Shown here: piece after piece, positions 8,642-16,908 of the stretch
Numbering within the stretch: position 1 is the first letter of the stretch
Layout: each line of letters begins with the position of its first letter
Assembly: GCF_001422365.1 (NCBI RefSeq)
Contig: NZ_LMMT01000004.1
Span: 8,001 to 72,000 of the forward strand
Length of the DNA: 64,000 nucleotides
DNA from: Pseudorhodoferax sp. Leaf265
Lineage (GTDB): Bacteria; Pseudomonadota; Gammaproteobacteria; Burkholderiales; Burkholderiaceae_C
Reading direction: 5' to 3'
Program-made: the position numbers and the translations under genes
Notes under the pieces: model-generated
Seen by the model: only the letters and a program-made list of their open reading frames with translations
Told to the model about the DNA's origin: nothing
Database searches by the model: none

Positions 8642-10024
8642 TCAGAGCCAGCCGTTGCGCTGCGCGTCGGCCAGGGTCAGGTCCAGCGCGCGGCGGATCA
8701 GCACCATCATGTCGTCGAGCTGGGCCCGCGTCATCACCAGCGGGGGCGCGATGATCATGCGGTCGCCCACGGCGCGCATGACCAGGCCGTTGCCGAAGCA
8801 GTGGCCACGGCAGACCATGCCCAGTTCCAGCGCCTCGGGAAACGGCGCGCCGCTGGCCTTGTCCTTGACCAGCAGCACCGCGCCCATCAGGCCGCAGGTC
8901 TGCACCTCGCCCACGAGCGGGTGGTCCTTGAGCTGCTCGAAGCATTCGGCGAGGTAGGGGCCGGTGTCGTCGCGCACGCGTTCGACCAGGCCCTCGCGCT
9001 GGATCAGCCGGATGTTGGCCAGCGCCACGGCGCAGGCCACCGGATGGCCGGAGTAGGTGTAGCCATGGTTGAACTCGCCGCCGCGCTCGATCAGCACGTT
9101 GGCCACGCGGTCGCCCACCATCACGCCGCCCAGCGGGATGTAGCCGGAGGTGACGCCCTTGGCGAAGGTCATGAGGTCGGGCCGCGTGCCGAAGCGCTCG
9201 CAGCCGAACCACTGCCCAGTGCGGCCGAAGCCGCAGATGACCTCGTCGGATACCAGCAACACGCCGTACTTGTCGCAGATGCGCTGGATCTCGGGCCAGT
9301 AGGTTTCCGGCGGCACGATGACACCGCCGGCGCCCTGCACCGGCTCGCCGATGAAGGCCGCCACCTTGTCGGCGCCGACCTCCAGGATCTTGGCCTCCAG
9401 CCAGCCAGCCGCGAGGAGGCCGAACGCGTCGCGCGACATGCTGCGGCCGAGTTCGTGCCAGTAGGGCTGCTCCATGTGGACGATGCCCGGGATCGGCAGG
9501 CCGCCCTGCGCGTGCATGCCGCCCATGCCGCCCAGCGAGGCGCCGGCCATGGTGGAGCCGTGGTAGGCGTTCTTGCGGCTGATGATCACGTCGCGCTGGG
9601 GCTGGCCCAGCAGGTCCCAGTAGCGGCGCACCATGCGCACCACGGTGTCGTTGCCCTCCGAGCCCGAGCCCGAGAAGAACACATGCTTGAACTGCGGCGG
9701 CGTGACCTCGGCCAGCAGCTCCGCCAGCTCGATGGCCGGTGGCGTCGCTGTCTGGAAGAAGGCGTTGTAGAAGGGCAGTTCCTGCAGCTGGCGCGTGGCG
9801 GCGTCGATGAGTTCCTGGCGGCCGTAGCCGACGTTGACACACCACAGGCCCGACATGGCGTCGAGGATCTTGTGGCCTTCGCTGTCGTGCAGGTAGATGC
9901 CTTCGGCCCGCGTGATGATGCGCGAGCCCTTGCGCGCCAGGCTCTGGAAGTCGGTGAAGGGATGCAGGAAGTGGGCGGCATCGGCGCGTTGCCATTCCTG
10001 GGTGGTGCGGGTGGTCGTGTTCAT
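8642..10024 (-). CDS. spuC: Class III aminotransferase, putrescine/omega-amine type (SpuC-like)
   Basis: 460 residues, PLP-dependent fold type I, subgroup III. Visible: the substrate-gate region LWCVNVGYGR, cofactor phosphate site SGSGSEGNDT, YHGSTMAGASLGG, the PLP aspartate in LLVSDEVICGFGRTG and the Schiff-base lysine in FAKGVTSGYIPLGG. SpuC-like enzymes transfer the terminal amine of putrescine or a related diamine to pyruvate, giving 4-aminobutyraldehyde. Encoded between the ligase and the binding protein gene, it offers a direct transamination route parallel to the gamma-glutamyl route. Beta-alanine or taurine transamination are alternatives within the family. Confidence 0.87.
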   Translation of the reverse strand: MNTTTRTTQEWQRADAAHFLHPFTDFQSLARKGSRIITRAEGIYLHDSEGHKILDAMSGLWCVNVGYGRQELIDAATRQLQELPFYNAFFQTATPPAIELAELLAEVTPPQFKHVFFSGSGSEGNDTVVRMVRRYWDLLGQPQRDVIISRKNAYHGSTMAGASLGGMGGMHAQGGLPIPGIVHMEQPYWHELGRSMSRDAFGLLAAGWLEAKILEVGADKVAAFIGEPVQGAGGVIVPPETYWPEIQRICDKYGVLLVSDEVICGFGRTGQWFGCERFGTRPDLMTFAKGVTSGYIPLGGVMVGDRVANVLIERGGEFNHGYTYSGHPVACAVALANIRLIQREGLVERVRDDTGPYLAECFEQLKDHPLVGEVQTCGLMGAVLLVKDKASGAPFPEALELGMVCRGHCFGNGLVMRAVGDRMIIAPPLVMTRAQLDDMMVLIRRALDLTLADAQRNGWL

Positions 10025-10066
10025 GGAGGTCGATGGAGTTCGGTGGATGGAATGCGTGAGGACAGC

Positions 10067-11431
10067 TCAAACGTGCAGCAACAGGTGTTCACGTTCCCAG
10101 GGCGAGATGACCTTCATGAACTCCTCGTACTCGATCTCCTTGACTTCGGTGTAGACGGTCACGAACTCCTGGCCCAGCACGGTGTGCAGGTCGGTCTCGG
10201 CCTTGAGCAGCTCCAGCGCCTCGCCCAGGCTGCGCGGCAGGCTGTATTCGCCCAGGTAGGCGTCGCCCTTGCATTCGGGCTTGGGCTCGATCCGGTTCTT
10301 CATGCCCAGGTAGCCGCAGGCCAGCGTCGCGGCCAGGGCCACGTAGGGGTTGGCGTCCGCGCCGATGACGCGGTTCTCGATGCGGCGCGCGGCCGGGCCC
10401 GCCACCGGCGAGCGGATGCCCACGGTGCGGTTGTCGGTACCCCACTGGATGTTGATGGGGGCCGCCGTCGCGCGGGACAGCCGGCGGTACGAGTTGACGT
10501 ACGGGGCGAACAGCGCCATCGCCGCAGGGATGTAGCGCTGCAGGCCGCCGATGTACCAGCGGAACATGTCCGAGGCGCTGCCGTCGGCATTGCTGAAGAT
10601 GTTCTGCCCGTTCCTGTCGACCACGCTCTGGTGCACGTGCATGGCGCTGCCCGGCTCATGGGCCATGGGCTTGGCCATGAAGGTGGCGTACATCTCGTGG
10701 CGCAGCGCGGCCTCGCGGATGGTGCGCTTGAAGAAGAACACCTCGTCGGCCAGGCCCAGCGGGTGGTCGTGGAAGAAGTTGATCTCCATCTGCCCGGCGC
10801 CGGCCTCGTGGATCAAGGTGTCGACGTTGAGCTCCATCTTTTCGCAGTAGGCGTAGATGTCCTCAAACAGCGGGTCGAACTCGTTGACCGCATCGATGGA
10901 GTAGGACTGGCGCGACGTCTCGGCGCGGCCGCTGCGGCCACGCGGCGGGCGCAGTGGTTCGTTGGGATCGGTGTTGCGCTCGATCAGGTAGAACTCGAGC
11001 TCGGGCGCGACCACCGGATTCCAGCCCTCGGCGGCAAACAGGTCGCAAACCCGGCGCAGCACGGAGCGCGGCGCATACGGCACCATGTTGCCGTCGCGGT
11101 CGAAGCAGTCGTGGATCACCTGGGCCGTCGGGTCGACCGCCCAGGGCACGATGCGCACGGTGGCCGGGTCGGGCCGCAGGTGCATGTCGCGGTCCGTCGG
11201 CGAGATGACGTCGTAATAGGGCCCTTGCTCGGGGAACTCACCGGTCACCCCGATGGCGACGATGGCCTCGGGCAAGCGCATGCCGCGGTCTTCGGTGAAT
11301 TTCTCGCGTGGCAGGATCTTGCCGCGGGCCACGCCCGTGAGGTCGGGCACCAGGCACTCGATCTCGGTGACGCGGCGCTCGTTGAGCCATTGCTCGAGCT
11401 CGCTGAATGTGAAGTTATCTCGTACGACCAT
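10067..11431 (-). CDS. puuA: Glutamine-synthetase-family gamma-glutamylputrescine synthetase (PuuA-like)
   Basis: 454 residues. N-terminal beta-grasp domain with VPDLTGVARGKILPREKF, catalytic-domain glutamates in APELEFYLIE and AGAGQMEINFFHDHP, the histidine loop GSAMHVHQS and the arginine-rich ATP end (NRVIGADANPY). PuuA-type enzymes couple ATP hydrolysis to formation of gamma-glutamylputrescine, the first step of the Puu route. Its neighbours supply the oxidase, hydrolase and dehydrogenase of that route. The paralogue at 251-1588 may act on another amine. It should not be mistaken for housekeeping GlnA, which is longer in its C-terminal adenylylation loop. Confidence 0.88.
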   Translation of the reverse strand: MVVRDNFTFSELEQWLNERRVTEIECLVPDLTGVARGKILPREKFTEDRGMRLPEAIVAIGVTGEFPEQGPYYDVISPTDRDMHLRPDPATVRIVPWAVDPTAQVIHDCFDRDGNMVPYAPRSVLRRVCDLFAAEGWNPVVAPELEFYLIERNTDPNEPLRPPRGRSGRAETSRQSYSIDAVNEFDPLFEDIYAYCEKMELNVDTLIHEAGAGQMEINFFHDHPLGLADEVFFFKRTIREAALRHEMYATFMAKPMAHEPGSAMHVHQSVVDRNGQNIFSNADGSASDMFRWYIGGLQRYIPAAMALFAPYVNSYRRLSRATAAPINIQWGTDNRTVGIRSPVAGPAARRIENRVIGADANPYVALAATLACGYLGMKNRIEPKPECKGDAYLGEYSLPRSLGEALELLKAETDLHTVLGQEFVTVYTEVKEIEYEEFMKVISPWEREHLLLHV

Positions 11432-11483
11432 ATCTACCTTTCTTGTGCACCGGCCCTGTGGGCGCGGCGCGTCTTATCTGGAT

Positions 11484-11507
11484 CTGACAACGATGCGTTG
11501 CAGTCAG
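11484..11507 (-). other. Interrupted stem-loop between puuD and puuA-like gene
   Basis: The 81-bp gap between the hydrolase stop and the ligase start holds an inverted repeat: nine bases (CTGACAACG) pair with CGTTG...TCAG across an ATG loop, with a three-base bulge. No U-run follows, so it does not resemble an intrinsic terminator; an mRNA-processing or stabilising element is possible. Function not shown. Confidence 0.35.
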
Positions 11508-11512
11508 GGCAG

Positions 11513-12319
11513 CTAGGTTTCAGGCGCGAGATCGTCGTCTTCGTTGCGGTGGTGCGCCGCGCGCCAAGCTTGACAGGCGCGACCGAAAGCCGTCAAGAGC
11601 TTGCGGGAGATGGGGTTCTCGGCGGCCCGCCATTCGGGGTGCCATTGCACGCACAGGCTGAAGCCCGTGGATTGGGGAACCGAGAAGGCCTCGACGAGAC
11701 CGTCCGGCGCGAGCGCCTCGGCATGCAGGCCGTCGGCCAGGCGCCGGATGCCCTGGCCGTGCAGGCTGTTGACCTGGAAGTCGCCCAGGCCGAGCAGCGA
11801 CTCGAGCACGCCACCGCGTTGCACGCTGACCGAGTGCACCGGCCCGTATTGCACGTCGACCGGATCCTCGTCGCGCGAGCGGTGGTCCATCATGCCGGGC
11901 TGCTCCTGCACGGCCTGGTACAGCGAGCCGCCCAGCGCCACATTGGTTTCCTGCAGGCCACGGCAGACGGCGAAGAGCGGCATGCCGCGCCGCAGCACCT
12001 CGCGCGCCAGCGGCAGCGTCCAGGCATCGCGCGCCTCGTCCAGCGGCAGGCTGGTGTCGTGCACGGTCTCGCCGAAGTGGCGCGGATGGGTGTTGGAGAC
12101 AGACCCCGTGAGGAACACGCCGTCCGCAAGGGACAGCAATGCCATCACTTCGTCAGGCTGCGCCGCCGGCACCACCACGGGCAGGCAGCCGGCCAGCCGG
12201 ACGGCATCGAGGTACTTCTTGCCTGCAGCCTGGAACGGATGGTGTCCAAGCATCTTGCTGCAGGCCGGAACCAGCACGATGGGCGGGTTCCGTTGGGTGG
12301 ACGGATATGTGGTGCTCAT
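11513..12319 (-). CDS. puuD: Gamma-glutamyl-gamma-aminobutyrate hydrolase (PuuD-like, class I GATase)
   Basis: 268 residues. Class I glutamine amidotransferase fold: nucleophile elbow with cysteine in FAVCRGLQE, and the histidine-glutamate pair in CVQWHPEW. PuuD hydrolyses gamma-glutamyl-GABA to glutamate and GABA in the cytoplasm. The start at 12319 fits the family N-terminus (NPPIVLVPACSKMLG); an in-frame region running up to 12511 has no family counterpart and is probably untranslated. A stem-loop and one copy of a 14-bp repeat sit at the start. A second hydrolase of this family lies at 54960-55772. Confidence 0.87.
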   Translation of the reverse strand: MSTTYPSTQRNPPIVLVPACSKMLGHHPFQAAGKKYLDAVRLAGCLPVVVPAAQPDEVMALLSLADGVFLTGSVSNTHPRHFGETVHDTSLPLDEARDAWTLPLAREVLRRGMPLFAVCRGLQETNVALGGSLYQAVQEQPGMMDHRSRDEDPVDVQYGPVHSVSVQRGGVLESLLGLGDFQVNSLHGQGIRRLADGLHAEALAPDGLVEAFSVPQSTGFSLCVQWHPEWRAAENPISRKLLTAFGRACQAWRAAHHRNEDDDLAPET

Positions 12320-12379
12320 TGGGCTTGCTGCGCCGGGTTCTTGACCCGGGTCTTGCGACGCGGCGCATTGGGCTTGCTG
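12317..12379. repeat. 14-bp direct repeat, one copy containing the puuD start codon
   Basis: CATTGGGCTTGCTG occurs at 12317-12330 and again at 12366-12379. On the minus strand each reads CAGCAAGCCCAATG, and in the first copy the terminal ATG is the puuD start. The two ATGs are 49 bp apart, hence in different frames. Between them is a perfect 6-5-6 inverted repeat (12333-12349, CCGGGT/ACCCGG). This may be a duplicated initiation region or a chance repeat; I cannot tell. Confidence 0.4.
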
Positions 12380-12500
12380 GTGCGGGAACGGAGTGTTCTG
12401 TGCCTTGGCATGTGCAAGGGCTGTGCCACAACACAAGGCCGCCCGGGCCTTGCGCTGTGGTACAGCCCCGCCGCCGCGCGCGCAGGCCGGGCGAGAGGAT

Positions 12501-13850
12501 TCATAGCGCATCCCTCATGCGGTAGTAGGCCATGCCGAGCACAAGGGCGGGCATGCGGAGCCGGGCTCCTCCTGGAAATGAACGGTGCCGGAGACGAGCG
12601 AAGATGTCGAAGCGTGCAGCGTCGCCCGTCATGGCCTCGGCCACCAGCTTGCCTGCCAGGCCCGTGAGCGCCAGGCCGTGGCCCGAGAAGCCCTGCAGGT
12701 AATACACATTGGCGTGGTGCGAGCGCACTGAATACGATCCATCGGACGGTGCGCTCTGCGCCCCATCCTTGAGCAGCCGCCCGAAATTGGGCGCGCGGTT
12801 CATGGAGATGTCGACGAAGCCGCCCCATGCGTGGTCGATGCGGCAATTGGCGAGCTGCGGGAACGTCGTGGCCATCCGCTTGCGCATGCTGGCCACCAGG
12901 TTGCGCGGCGTGGCCGTGCTGTAGCTCACACGCCCGCCGTAGAGCATGCGGTGGTCGGCGGTGGGCCGGAAGTAGTCGAGCACGAAGTTGGTGTCGCACA
13001 CGGCCGAGCGCGAGGGAATCAGCGCCGCGCAGAGCACCGGATCCAGCGGCTCGGAACACACGATGTAGGTCCCCACCGGCATGATGCGCGACTCCATCTG
13101 CGCGGCCACGCCCTGCAGGTAGACGTTGCCGGCCAGCAGCACCTGCTCGGCCACGACCTGGCCGCGCGCCGTGTGCACCCGCGGCCGGGCGCCGGTCTGC
13201 AGTCGCGTGACGGCGCTGTCCTCGTAGATGCGGACACCCAGGCGCTGTGCGGCCCGGGCCAGGCCCAGGCTGTACTTGAGCGGATGCAGGTGCCCCGAGC
13301 GGGCATCGTGGATGCCGCTGTGAAAGCGCGGACTGGCGATCCAGTGGCCCATCTCCTGCGGCGCGATCCAGGTGGTCTGGTAACCGTAGCTGTGGTGCAT
13401 GTGCTCCTGCCACTTGCGCAGCTCGGCGGCCTTGCGTGCGTTGACCGCCAGGCCCATGTAGCCCGGCTGCCAGTCGCAATCGATGCCAAACCGCTGGCAG
13501 CGCTGCGTGATCAGGTCCAGGGCCTCCAGCGTCATGTCCCAGACGTTGCGGGCCAGTTCCTTGCCGAGCTGCTGCTCGATCACGCTCTGGTCACAGGCCA
13601 GGCCGGCGATGGCCTGCCCGCCATTGCGGCCGGAGGCACCCCAGGCCACCTGCCGGGCTTCGAGCAGCACCACCTGGCGACCCCGGTCCGCCAGTTCGAT
13701 CGCGGCCGACAGGCCGGCCAGGCCGCCGCCCACGATGACGGCATCGGCCTGAACCTCACCGTCGAGCGCGGGACACCGGACCTCGCGCGACGCCGTGGCC
13801 GCATAGTAGGAATCGCGCGCAAGATCCTGGTCGACGCTCAGAAAGCTCAT
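12501..13850 (-). CDS. puuB: FAD-dependent gamma-glutamylputrescine oxidase (PuuB-like)
   Basis: 449 residues, DAO/GlyA-type flavoprotein. The N-terminal Rossmann motif is DAVIVGGGLAGLSAAIELAD with the second FAD element VVLLEARQVAWGASGRNGG; C-terminal GFSGHGLALTGLAGKLVAEA completes the flavin site. PuuB oxidises gamma-glutamylputrescine to gamma-glutamyl-aminobutyraldehyde, releasing ammonia and hydrogen peroxide. It is the first gene of the minus-strand run and faces the Lrp-type regulator across a 296-bp gap containing inverted repeats. 181 bp separate it from puuD. Confidence 0.88.
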   Translation of the reverse strand: MSFLSVDQDLARDSYYAATASREVRCPALDGEVQADAVIVGGGLAGLSAAIELADRGRQVVLLEARQVAWGASGRNGGQAIAGLACDQSVIEQQLGKELARNVWDMTLEALDLITQRCQRFGIDCDWQPGYMGLAVNARKAAELRKWQEHMHHSYGYQTTWIAPQEMGHWIASPRFHSGIHDARSGHLHPLKYSLGLARAAQRLGVRIYEDSAVTRLQTGARPRVHTARGQVVAEQVLLAGNVYLQGVAAQMESRIMPVGTYIVCSEPLDPVLCAALIPSRSAVCDTNFVLDYFRPTADHRMLYGGRVSYSTATPRNLVASMRKRMATTFPQLANCRIDHAWGGFVDISMNRAPNFGRLLKDGAQSAPSDGSYSVRSHHANVYYLQGFSGHGLALTGLAGKLVAEAMTGDAARFDIFARLRHRSFPGGARLRMPALVLGMAYYRMRDAL

Positions 13851-14028
13851 AAATAAGCGAAGCTAGCCTTAGAAGGGAAATGCACCATCCCGGAGCCAGT
13901 CCGCGGCGCGGGCGGAGGCCGGCGCCACTTCATGCCATGCGATCGGTTGCCGCACCACGGTACTGAAAGACCTCAGGCTTGTCGATCTCGCCCCCATGGT
14001 GTTCACGTTCGTCTCTTTGTGTTTTTTC

Positions 14029-14045
14029 GTATGCATTTCGCATGC
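14029..14045. promoter_or_regulatory. Inverted repeat GTATGC-ATTTC-GCATGC, candidate operator
   Basis: Six-base arms with a five-base spacer; five of six arm positions pair. The same 17-mer, differing at two positions, occurs at 48824-48840 in the promoter of an ABC transporter operon. It lies about 180 bp upstream of puuB and 100 bp upstream of the Lrp-type gene, a usual position for Lrp/AsnC binding. Confidence 0.5.
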
Positions 14046-14106
14046 CAGTTTAGGCGGGCGAGGACGCAATCGGGTTGCGCTTGGGTGGAGGGTGAACCCT
14101 GCGTAT

Positions 14107-14121
14107 TCGCATAACATGCGA
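14107..14121. promoter_or_regulatory. Perfect 6-3-6 inverted repeat (TCGCAT-AAC-ATGCGA), candidate Lrp/AsnC operator
   Basis: TCGCAT and ATGCGA are exact reverse complements around AAC, ending 25 bp before the regulator ATG, where a bound autorepressor would block initiation. It shares TTCGCAT with the repeat at 14029-14045. Confidence 0.55.
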
Positions 14122-14146
14122 CTATCCTGGGCCATCACAGAATCCA

Positions 14147-14644
14147 ATGCGAAAGTTCGAGGCTGACGTGCAATTCGACGCGATTGACGCGGCCATCCTG
14201 CGCGAGCTGCAGCACGACGCCAGACTCTCCAATGTGGAGTTGGCCAACCGGGTCCAGCTCTCGCCCTCGGCCTGCCTGCGGCGTGTGAAGCTGCTGGAGG
14301 ATGGCGGCGTGATCACCCACTACGTGGCCCTGGTCAACCCCAAGGCGGTGGGCCAGCCGGGCACCTCGTTCACCATCGTCAACATCGAACGGACCACGCC
14401 GGACGCCTTGCGCGCCTTCGAGCAGGCGGTGGCGGACGAGCCGCGCATCCAGGATTGCTTTTATGTCGCCGGCAGCAACGACTACCTGCTGCGCTTCACC
14501 TACCGCGATGCCGACGACCTCGAGCGCTTCTATGGCGAAGTGCTGTCACGCCTGCCCGGCGTGGTGCGCTCGAACTCCATGTTGGTGCTGCGCACCGTCA
14601 AGCGCACGACCGCGCTGGCGCTGCGCTCCGAACTGCGCCAGTAG
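14147..14644 (+). CDS. Lrp/AsnC-family transcriptional regulator
   Basis: 165 residues. N-terminal winged helix-turn-helix typical of AsnC proteins (IDAAILRELQHDARLSNVEL ... SPSACLRRVKLLEDGG), then a RAM/AsnC ligand domain with VAGSNDYLLRFTYRDADDLE. It is transcribed divergently from the puu-type genes and is the only regulator beside them, so control of polyamine catabolism in response to an amine or amino acid is likely. The family usually begins a few residues before IDAAIL; a GTG at 14168 is an alternative start to the ATG at 14147. Confidence 0.9.
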   Translation: MRKFEADVQFDAIDAAILRELQHDARLSNVELANRVQLSPSACLRRVKLLEDGGVITHYVALVNPKAVGQPGTSFTIVNIERTTPDALRAFEQAVADEPRIQDCFYVAGSNDYLLRFTYRDADDLERFYGEVLSRLPGVVRSNSMLVLRTVKRTTALALRSELRQ

Positions 14645-14649
14645 CCCGG

Positions 14650-15417
14650 CTAGTACGCGCTCAGCGCGCCGTCGACGAAAACCTTGAGCTCGCCCGGCGC
14701 AAAGGCCGTCCAGGCCTCGTTGGTCGTGAGTGGCGTGGTCACGACCACGGCCACGCGGTCGTCGGGCGTGGTCAGGCTGGAGAAGTCGACCGAGAGGTCT
14801 TCGTCGGCCAGCTGGGCCTGTGTGAACGGATGGCGCCGCTCCACGTAGTGCAACAGCGTGGACGCATGGGCCCACAGCGCCTGGCCGTTGGACAGCAGGA
14901 AGTTGAAGGTGCCGTGGCGTGCGACGCGCGGCGCCAGCTCGCGCAGCGTGATGCTGAGCTCCTCGACCGTGGGCACATCCGCATGCGACTTGGCCAGCTC
15001 CTGCATGATCCAGCAGAACGCGCGCTCGCTGTCGGTGCTGCCGACCGAGCGGAAGGCCCCGTGCAGGCGCGGGTGGAAGTCCTTCAGGTCGCCGTTGTGC
15101 GCGAACACCCAGTAACGGCCCCAGAGCTCGCGCACGAAGGGGTGGCAGTTCTCCAGCGCCACCACGCCCTGGGTGGCCTTGCGGATGTGCGAGATCACGT
15201 TGCGGCTCTTGATCGGGTAGCGCCGGATCAGCTCGGCCACGGGCGACTCGCAGGCGCTCTGGTGGTCGACGAAGTGGCGCACCCCGCGGCCCTCGAAGAA
15301 GGCGATGCCCCAGCCATCGCTGTGGTGGTCGGTGCGGCCGCCGCGCTCGGCGAAGCCGGTGAAGCTGAACACCACGTCGGTCGGCGTGTTGCAGTTCATG
15401 CCCAGCAGTTGGCACAT
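14650..15417 (-). CDS. Class II glutamine amidotransferase (YafJ-like)
   Basis: 255 residues. It begins MCQLLGMN, so after methionine removal the N-terminal cysteine is the Ntn nucleophile, as in class II amidotransferases; SDGWGIAFFEG, VISHIRKATQG and FAHNGDL are the glutamine-binding segments. No synthetase domain is attached. YafJ-type proteins are stand-alone glutaminase-like enzymes of uncertain role. The start at 15417 lies 2 bp from the stop of the MFS gene, so the two are probably co-transcribed. An in-frame reading further upstream runs through the MFS gene and is not coding. Confidence 0.88.
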   Translation of the reverse strand: MCQLLGMNCNTPTDVVFSFTGFAERGGRTDHHSDGWGIAFFEGRGVRHFVDHQSACESPVAELIRRYPIKSRNVISHIRKATQGVVALENCHPFVRELWGRYWVFAHNGDLKDFHPRLHGAFRSVGSTDSERAFCWIMQELAKSHADVPTVEELSITLRELAPRVARHGTFNFLLSNGQALWAHASTLLHYVERRHPFTQAQLADEDLSVDFSSLTTPDDRVAVVVTTPLTTNEAWTAFAPGELKVFVDGALSAY

Positions 15418-15419
15418 GG

Positions 15420-16883
15420 TCAGGCTCCCGCGCGCGGGTCGGCGCGCAACTGGCGCGCCGCCGCGATCGCCAGCACGCACAGCGCGGCCAGCATCAGAAA
15501 GGTCTCGTTGAAGGCGGCCAGGCGCTCGGTGCTCACGCCCGCCTGCGGCATCAGACTCTGGCCGTGCGCGGCCAGCCGCCATTCGAGCACGATGCCGCAC
15601 AGGCTCACGCCGGTGGCGCCACCCAGCATGCGCAGGAAGTTGATCGCGCTGGCGCCCTGCGGGATCAGCGGCTTGTCGAGCGAGCGCATGGCGCCCAGGT
15701 TCAGCGAGGGCAGGATGAAGCCCAGGCCGATGCGGCCCAGGATGGCCCAGGCCACGAGCCAGGCGATCGGGCTGGCCGCTGGCACCGTCATCATGAGCGC
15801 GAACGAGGCTGCCAGCAGCGCCAGGCCGGTGCTCACGAGCAAGGAGGCGGGCTTGCGGTCCGCGAGGCGGCCGACCAAGGCCATGGTGCCGGCCAGGACG
15901 AGGCTGGCAGGAACCAGGATGGTGCCCACGTGCGCGGCCGACAGATGCAGCGCCGACTGCATGTAGACCGGCAGCAGGTAGGTGGAACCGAACAGCGCCG
16001 TGCCGTAGATGCCCGAGACCACGCAGCCCATGGCATAGGCGCGCGACTGGAACAAGCGCATGTCCATGAGCGGCAGCCCGCCGCCCCGGGTCTGGCGCTC
16101 CTGCCACCAGATGAAGCCGCCGAAGGCCGCCACGGCCGCGGCCAGCAGCAGCACCGCCACCGCACCCGGCCGCGCGTGCAGTTCCACCATGCCGTTGAGC
16201 AGGCACAGCGTGCCCACCGTGCCCAGCACCAGGCCGGACCAGTCGAGCCGGCCGCCGTCGCGCGTGGCCACTGTGCCGCCCGGCGCCGTCATGGGCACGT
16301 AGGTGCGCGCCAGCCACAGCGAGGCCATGCAGAAGGGCACGACCATGAAGAAGATCGAACGCCAGCCGAAGGCCTCGACCAGCAAACCGCCGATGCTGGG
16401 GCCGATGGCCGGCGCCAGCACCACGCCCATGCCGAAGATGCCGGTGGCGCGCCCCTGCTCGTGCGGCTGGAAGGCCCGCAGGATGATGATGGCCGGGATG
16501 GGCTGCACCACGCCGGCCGCCAGGCCCTCGGCCACACGGGCCGCCAGCACCAGGCCGAAGTCCGAGGCGAAGCCGCCCGCGATGCCGCCGGTCATGAGCA
16601 GCCACATGGCGCCCGAATAGGTACGGCGGTAGCCGTAGCGCGCCAGCAGCCAGGGCGTGGTCAGCATGGAGCTGGTCATGGCCACCATGAAGCCCGAACT
16701 GACCCAGGCCGCGCGCGACGGCCCCAGCGCGAACTGGTGGCTCATGTCCGGCACCGCCACGTTGACGATGGTGGAGGACATGATGGACGCCATCGTGCCC
16801 ACCATGACGGACAGCAGCAGCAGCCAGCGGTAGCGGGGCCCATAGCGGGCCCGCAGGTCGGGCAGGGAAGACGTCGCGCTCAA
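15420..16883 (-). CDS. MFS transporter, DHA2 (EmrB-like) drug/H+ antiporter family
   Basis: 487 residues with about fourteen membrane segments. The first helix contains MSSTIVNVAVPDM (motif D1 of 14-helix DHA2 antiporters), followed by WVSSGFMVAMTSSMLTTPWL, RYGYRRTYSGAM (motif A) and PAIGPSIGGLLVE (motif C of antiporters). It probably exports a lipophilic or amphipathic compound from the inner membrane. No membrane-fusion partner is encoded nearby. Substrate unknown. Confidence 0.88.
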   Translation of the reverse strand: MSATSSLPDLRARYGPRYRWLLLLSVMVGTMASIMSSTIVNVAVPDMSHQFALGPSRAAWVSSGFMVAMTSSMLTTPWLLARYGYRRTYSGAMWLLMTGGIAGGFASDFGLVLAARVAEGLAAGVVQPIPAIIILRAFQPHEQGRATGIFGMGVVLAPAIGPSIGGLLVEAFGWRSIFFMVVPFCMASLWLARTYVPMTAPGGTVATRDGGRLDWSGLVLGTVGTLCLLNGMVELHARPGAVAVLLLAAAVAAFGGFIWWQERQTRGGGLPLMDMRLFQSRAYAMGCVVSGIYGTALFGSTYLLPVYMQSALHLSAAHVGTILVPASLVLAGTMALVGRLADRKPASLLVSTGLALLAASFALMMTVPAASPIAWLVAWAILGRIGLGFILPSLNLGAMRSLDKPLIPQGASAINFLRMLGGATGVSLCGIVLEWRLAAHGQSLMPQAGVSTERLAAFNETFLMLAALCVLAIAAARQLRADPRAGA

Positions 16884-16908
16884 GGGACGAGGGCCGTGGC
16901 CGGCCCGC

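Larger units (their letters stand above)
13851..14146. promoter_or_regulatory. Divergent promoter region between puuB and the Lrp/AsnC gene
   Basis: This 296-bp gap carries no convincing gene; a short frame at 13869-14147 on minus has no recognisable features. It is less GC-rich near 14010-14120 than its neighbours and holds two inverted repeats, listed separately, that share the heptamer TTCGCAT. A third, inverted heptamer (ATGCGAA) lies at 14147-14153 on the regulator start codon. It probably drives puuB leftward and the regulator rightward. Confidence 0.7.

Noticed and set aside
11484-11507. Hairpin as a transcription terminator between puuD and puuA-like gene
   Set aside because: No T-run follows on the minus strand and the genes appear to be one unit; kept only as an uncertain stem-loop.
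7655-12667. A 1670-codon open frame on + opposite the polyamine genes
   Set aside because: It lies antisense to five well-supported genes, is low-complexity (Arg/His/Gly/Ala/Val-rich) and has no domain; long antisense frames are expected at this GC content and codon usage.
13869-14147. 92-codon minus-strand frame in the puuB/Lrp gap
   Set aside because: No recognisable domain, no Shine-Dalgarno seen, and it spans the inverted repeats that look regulatory.
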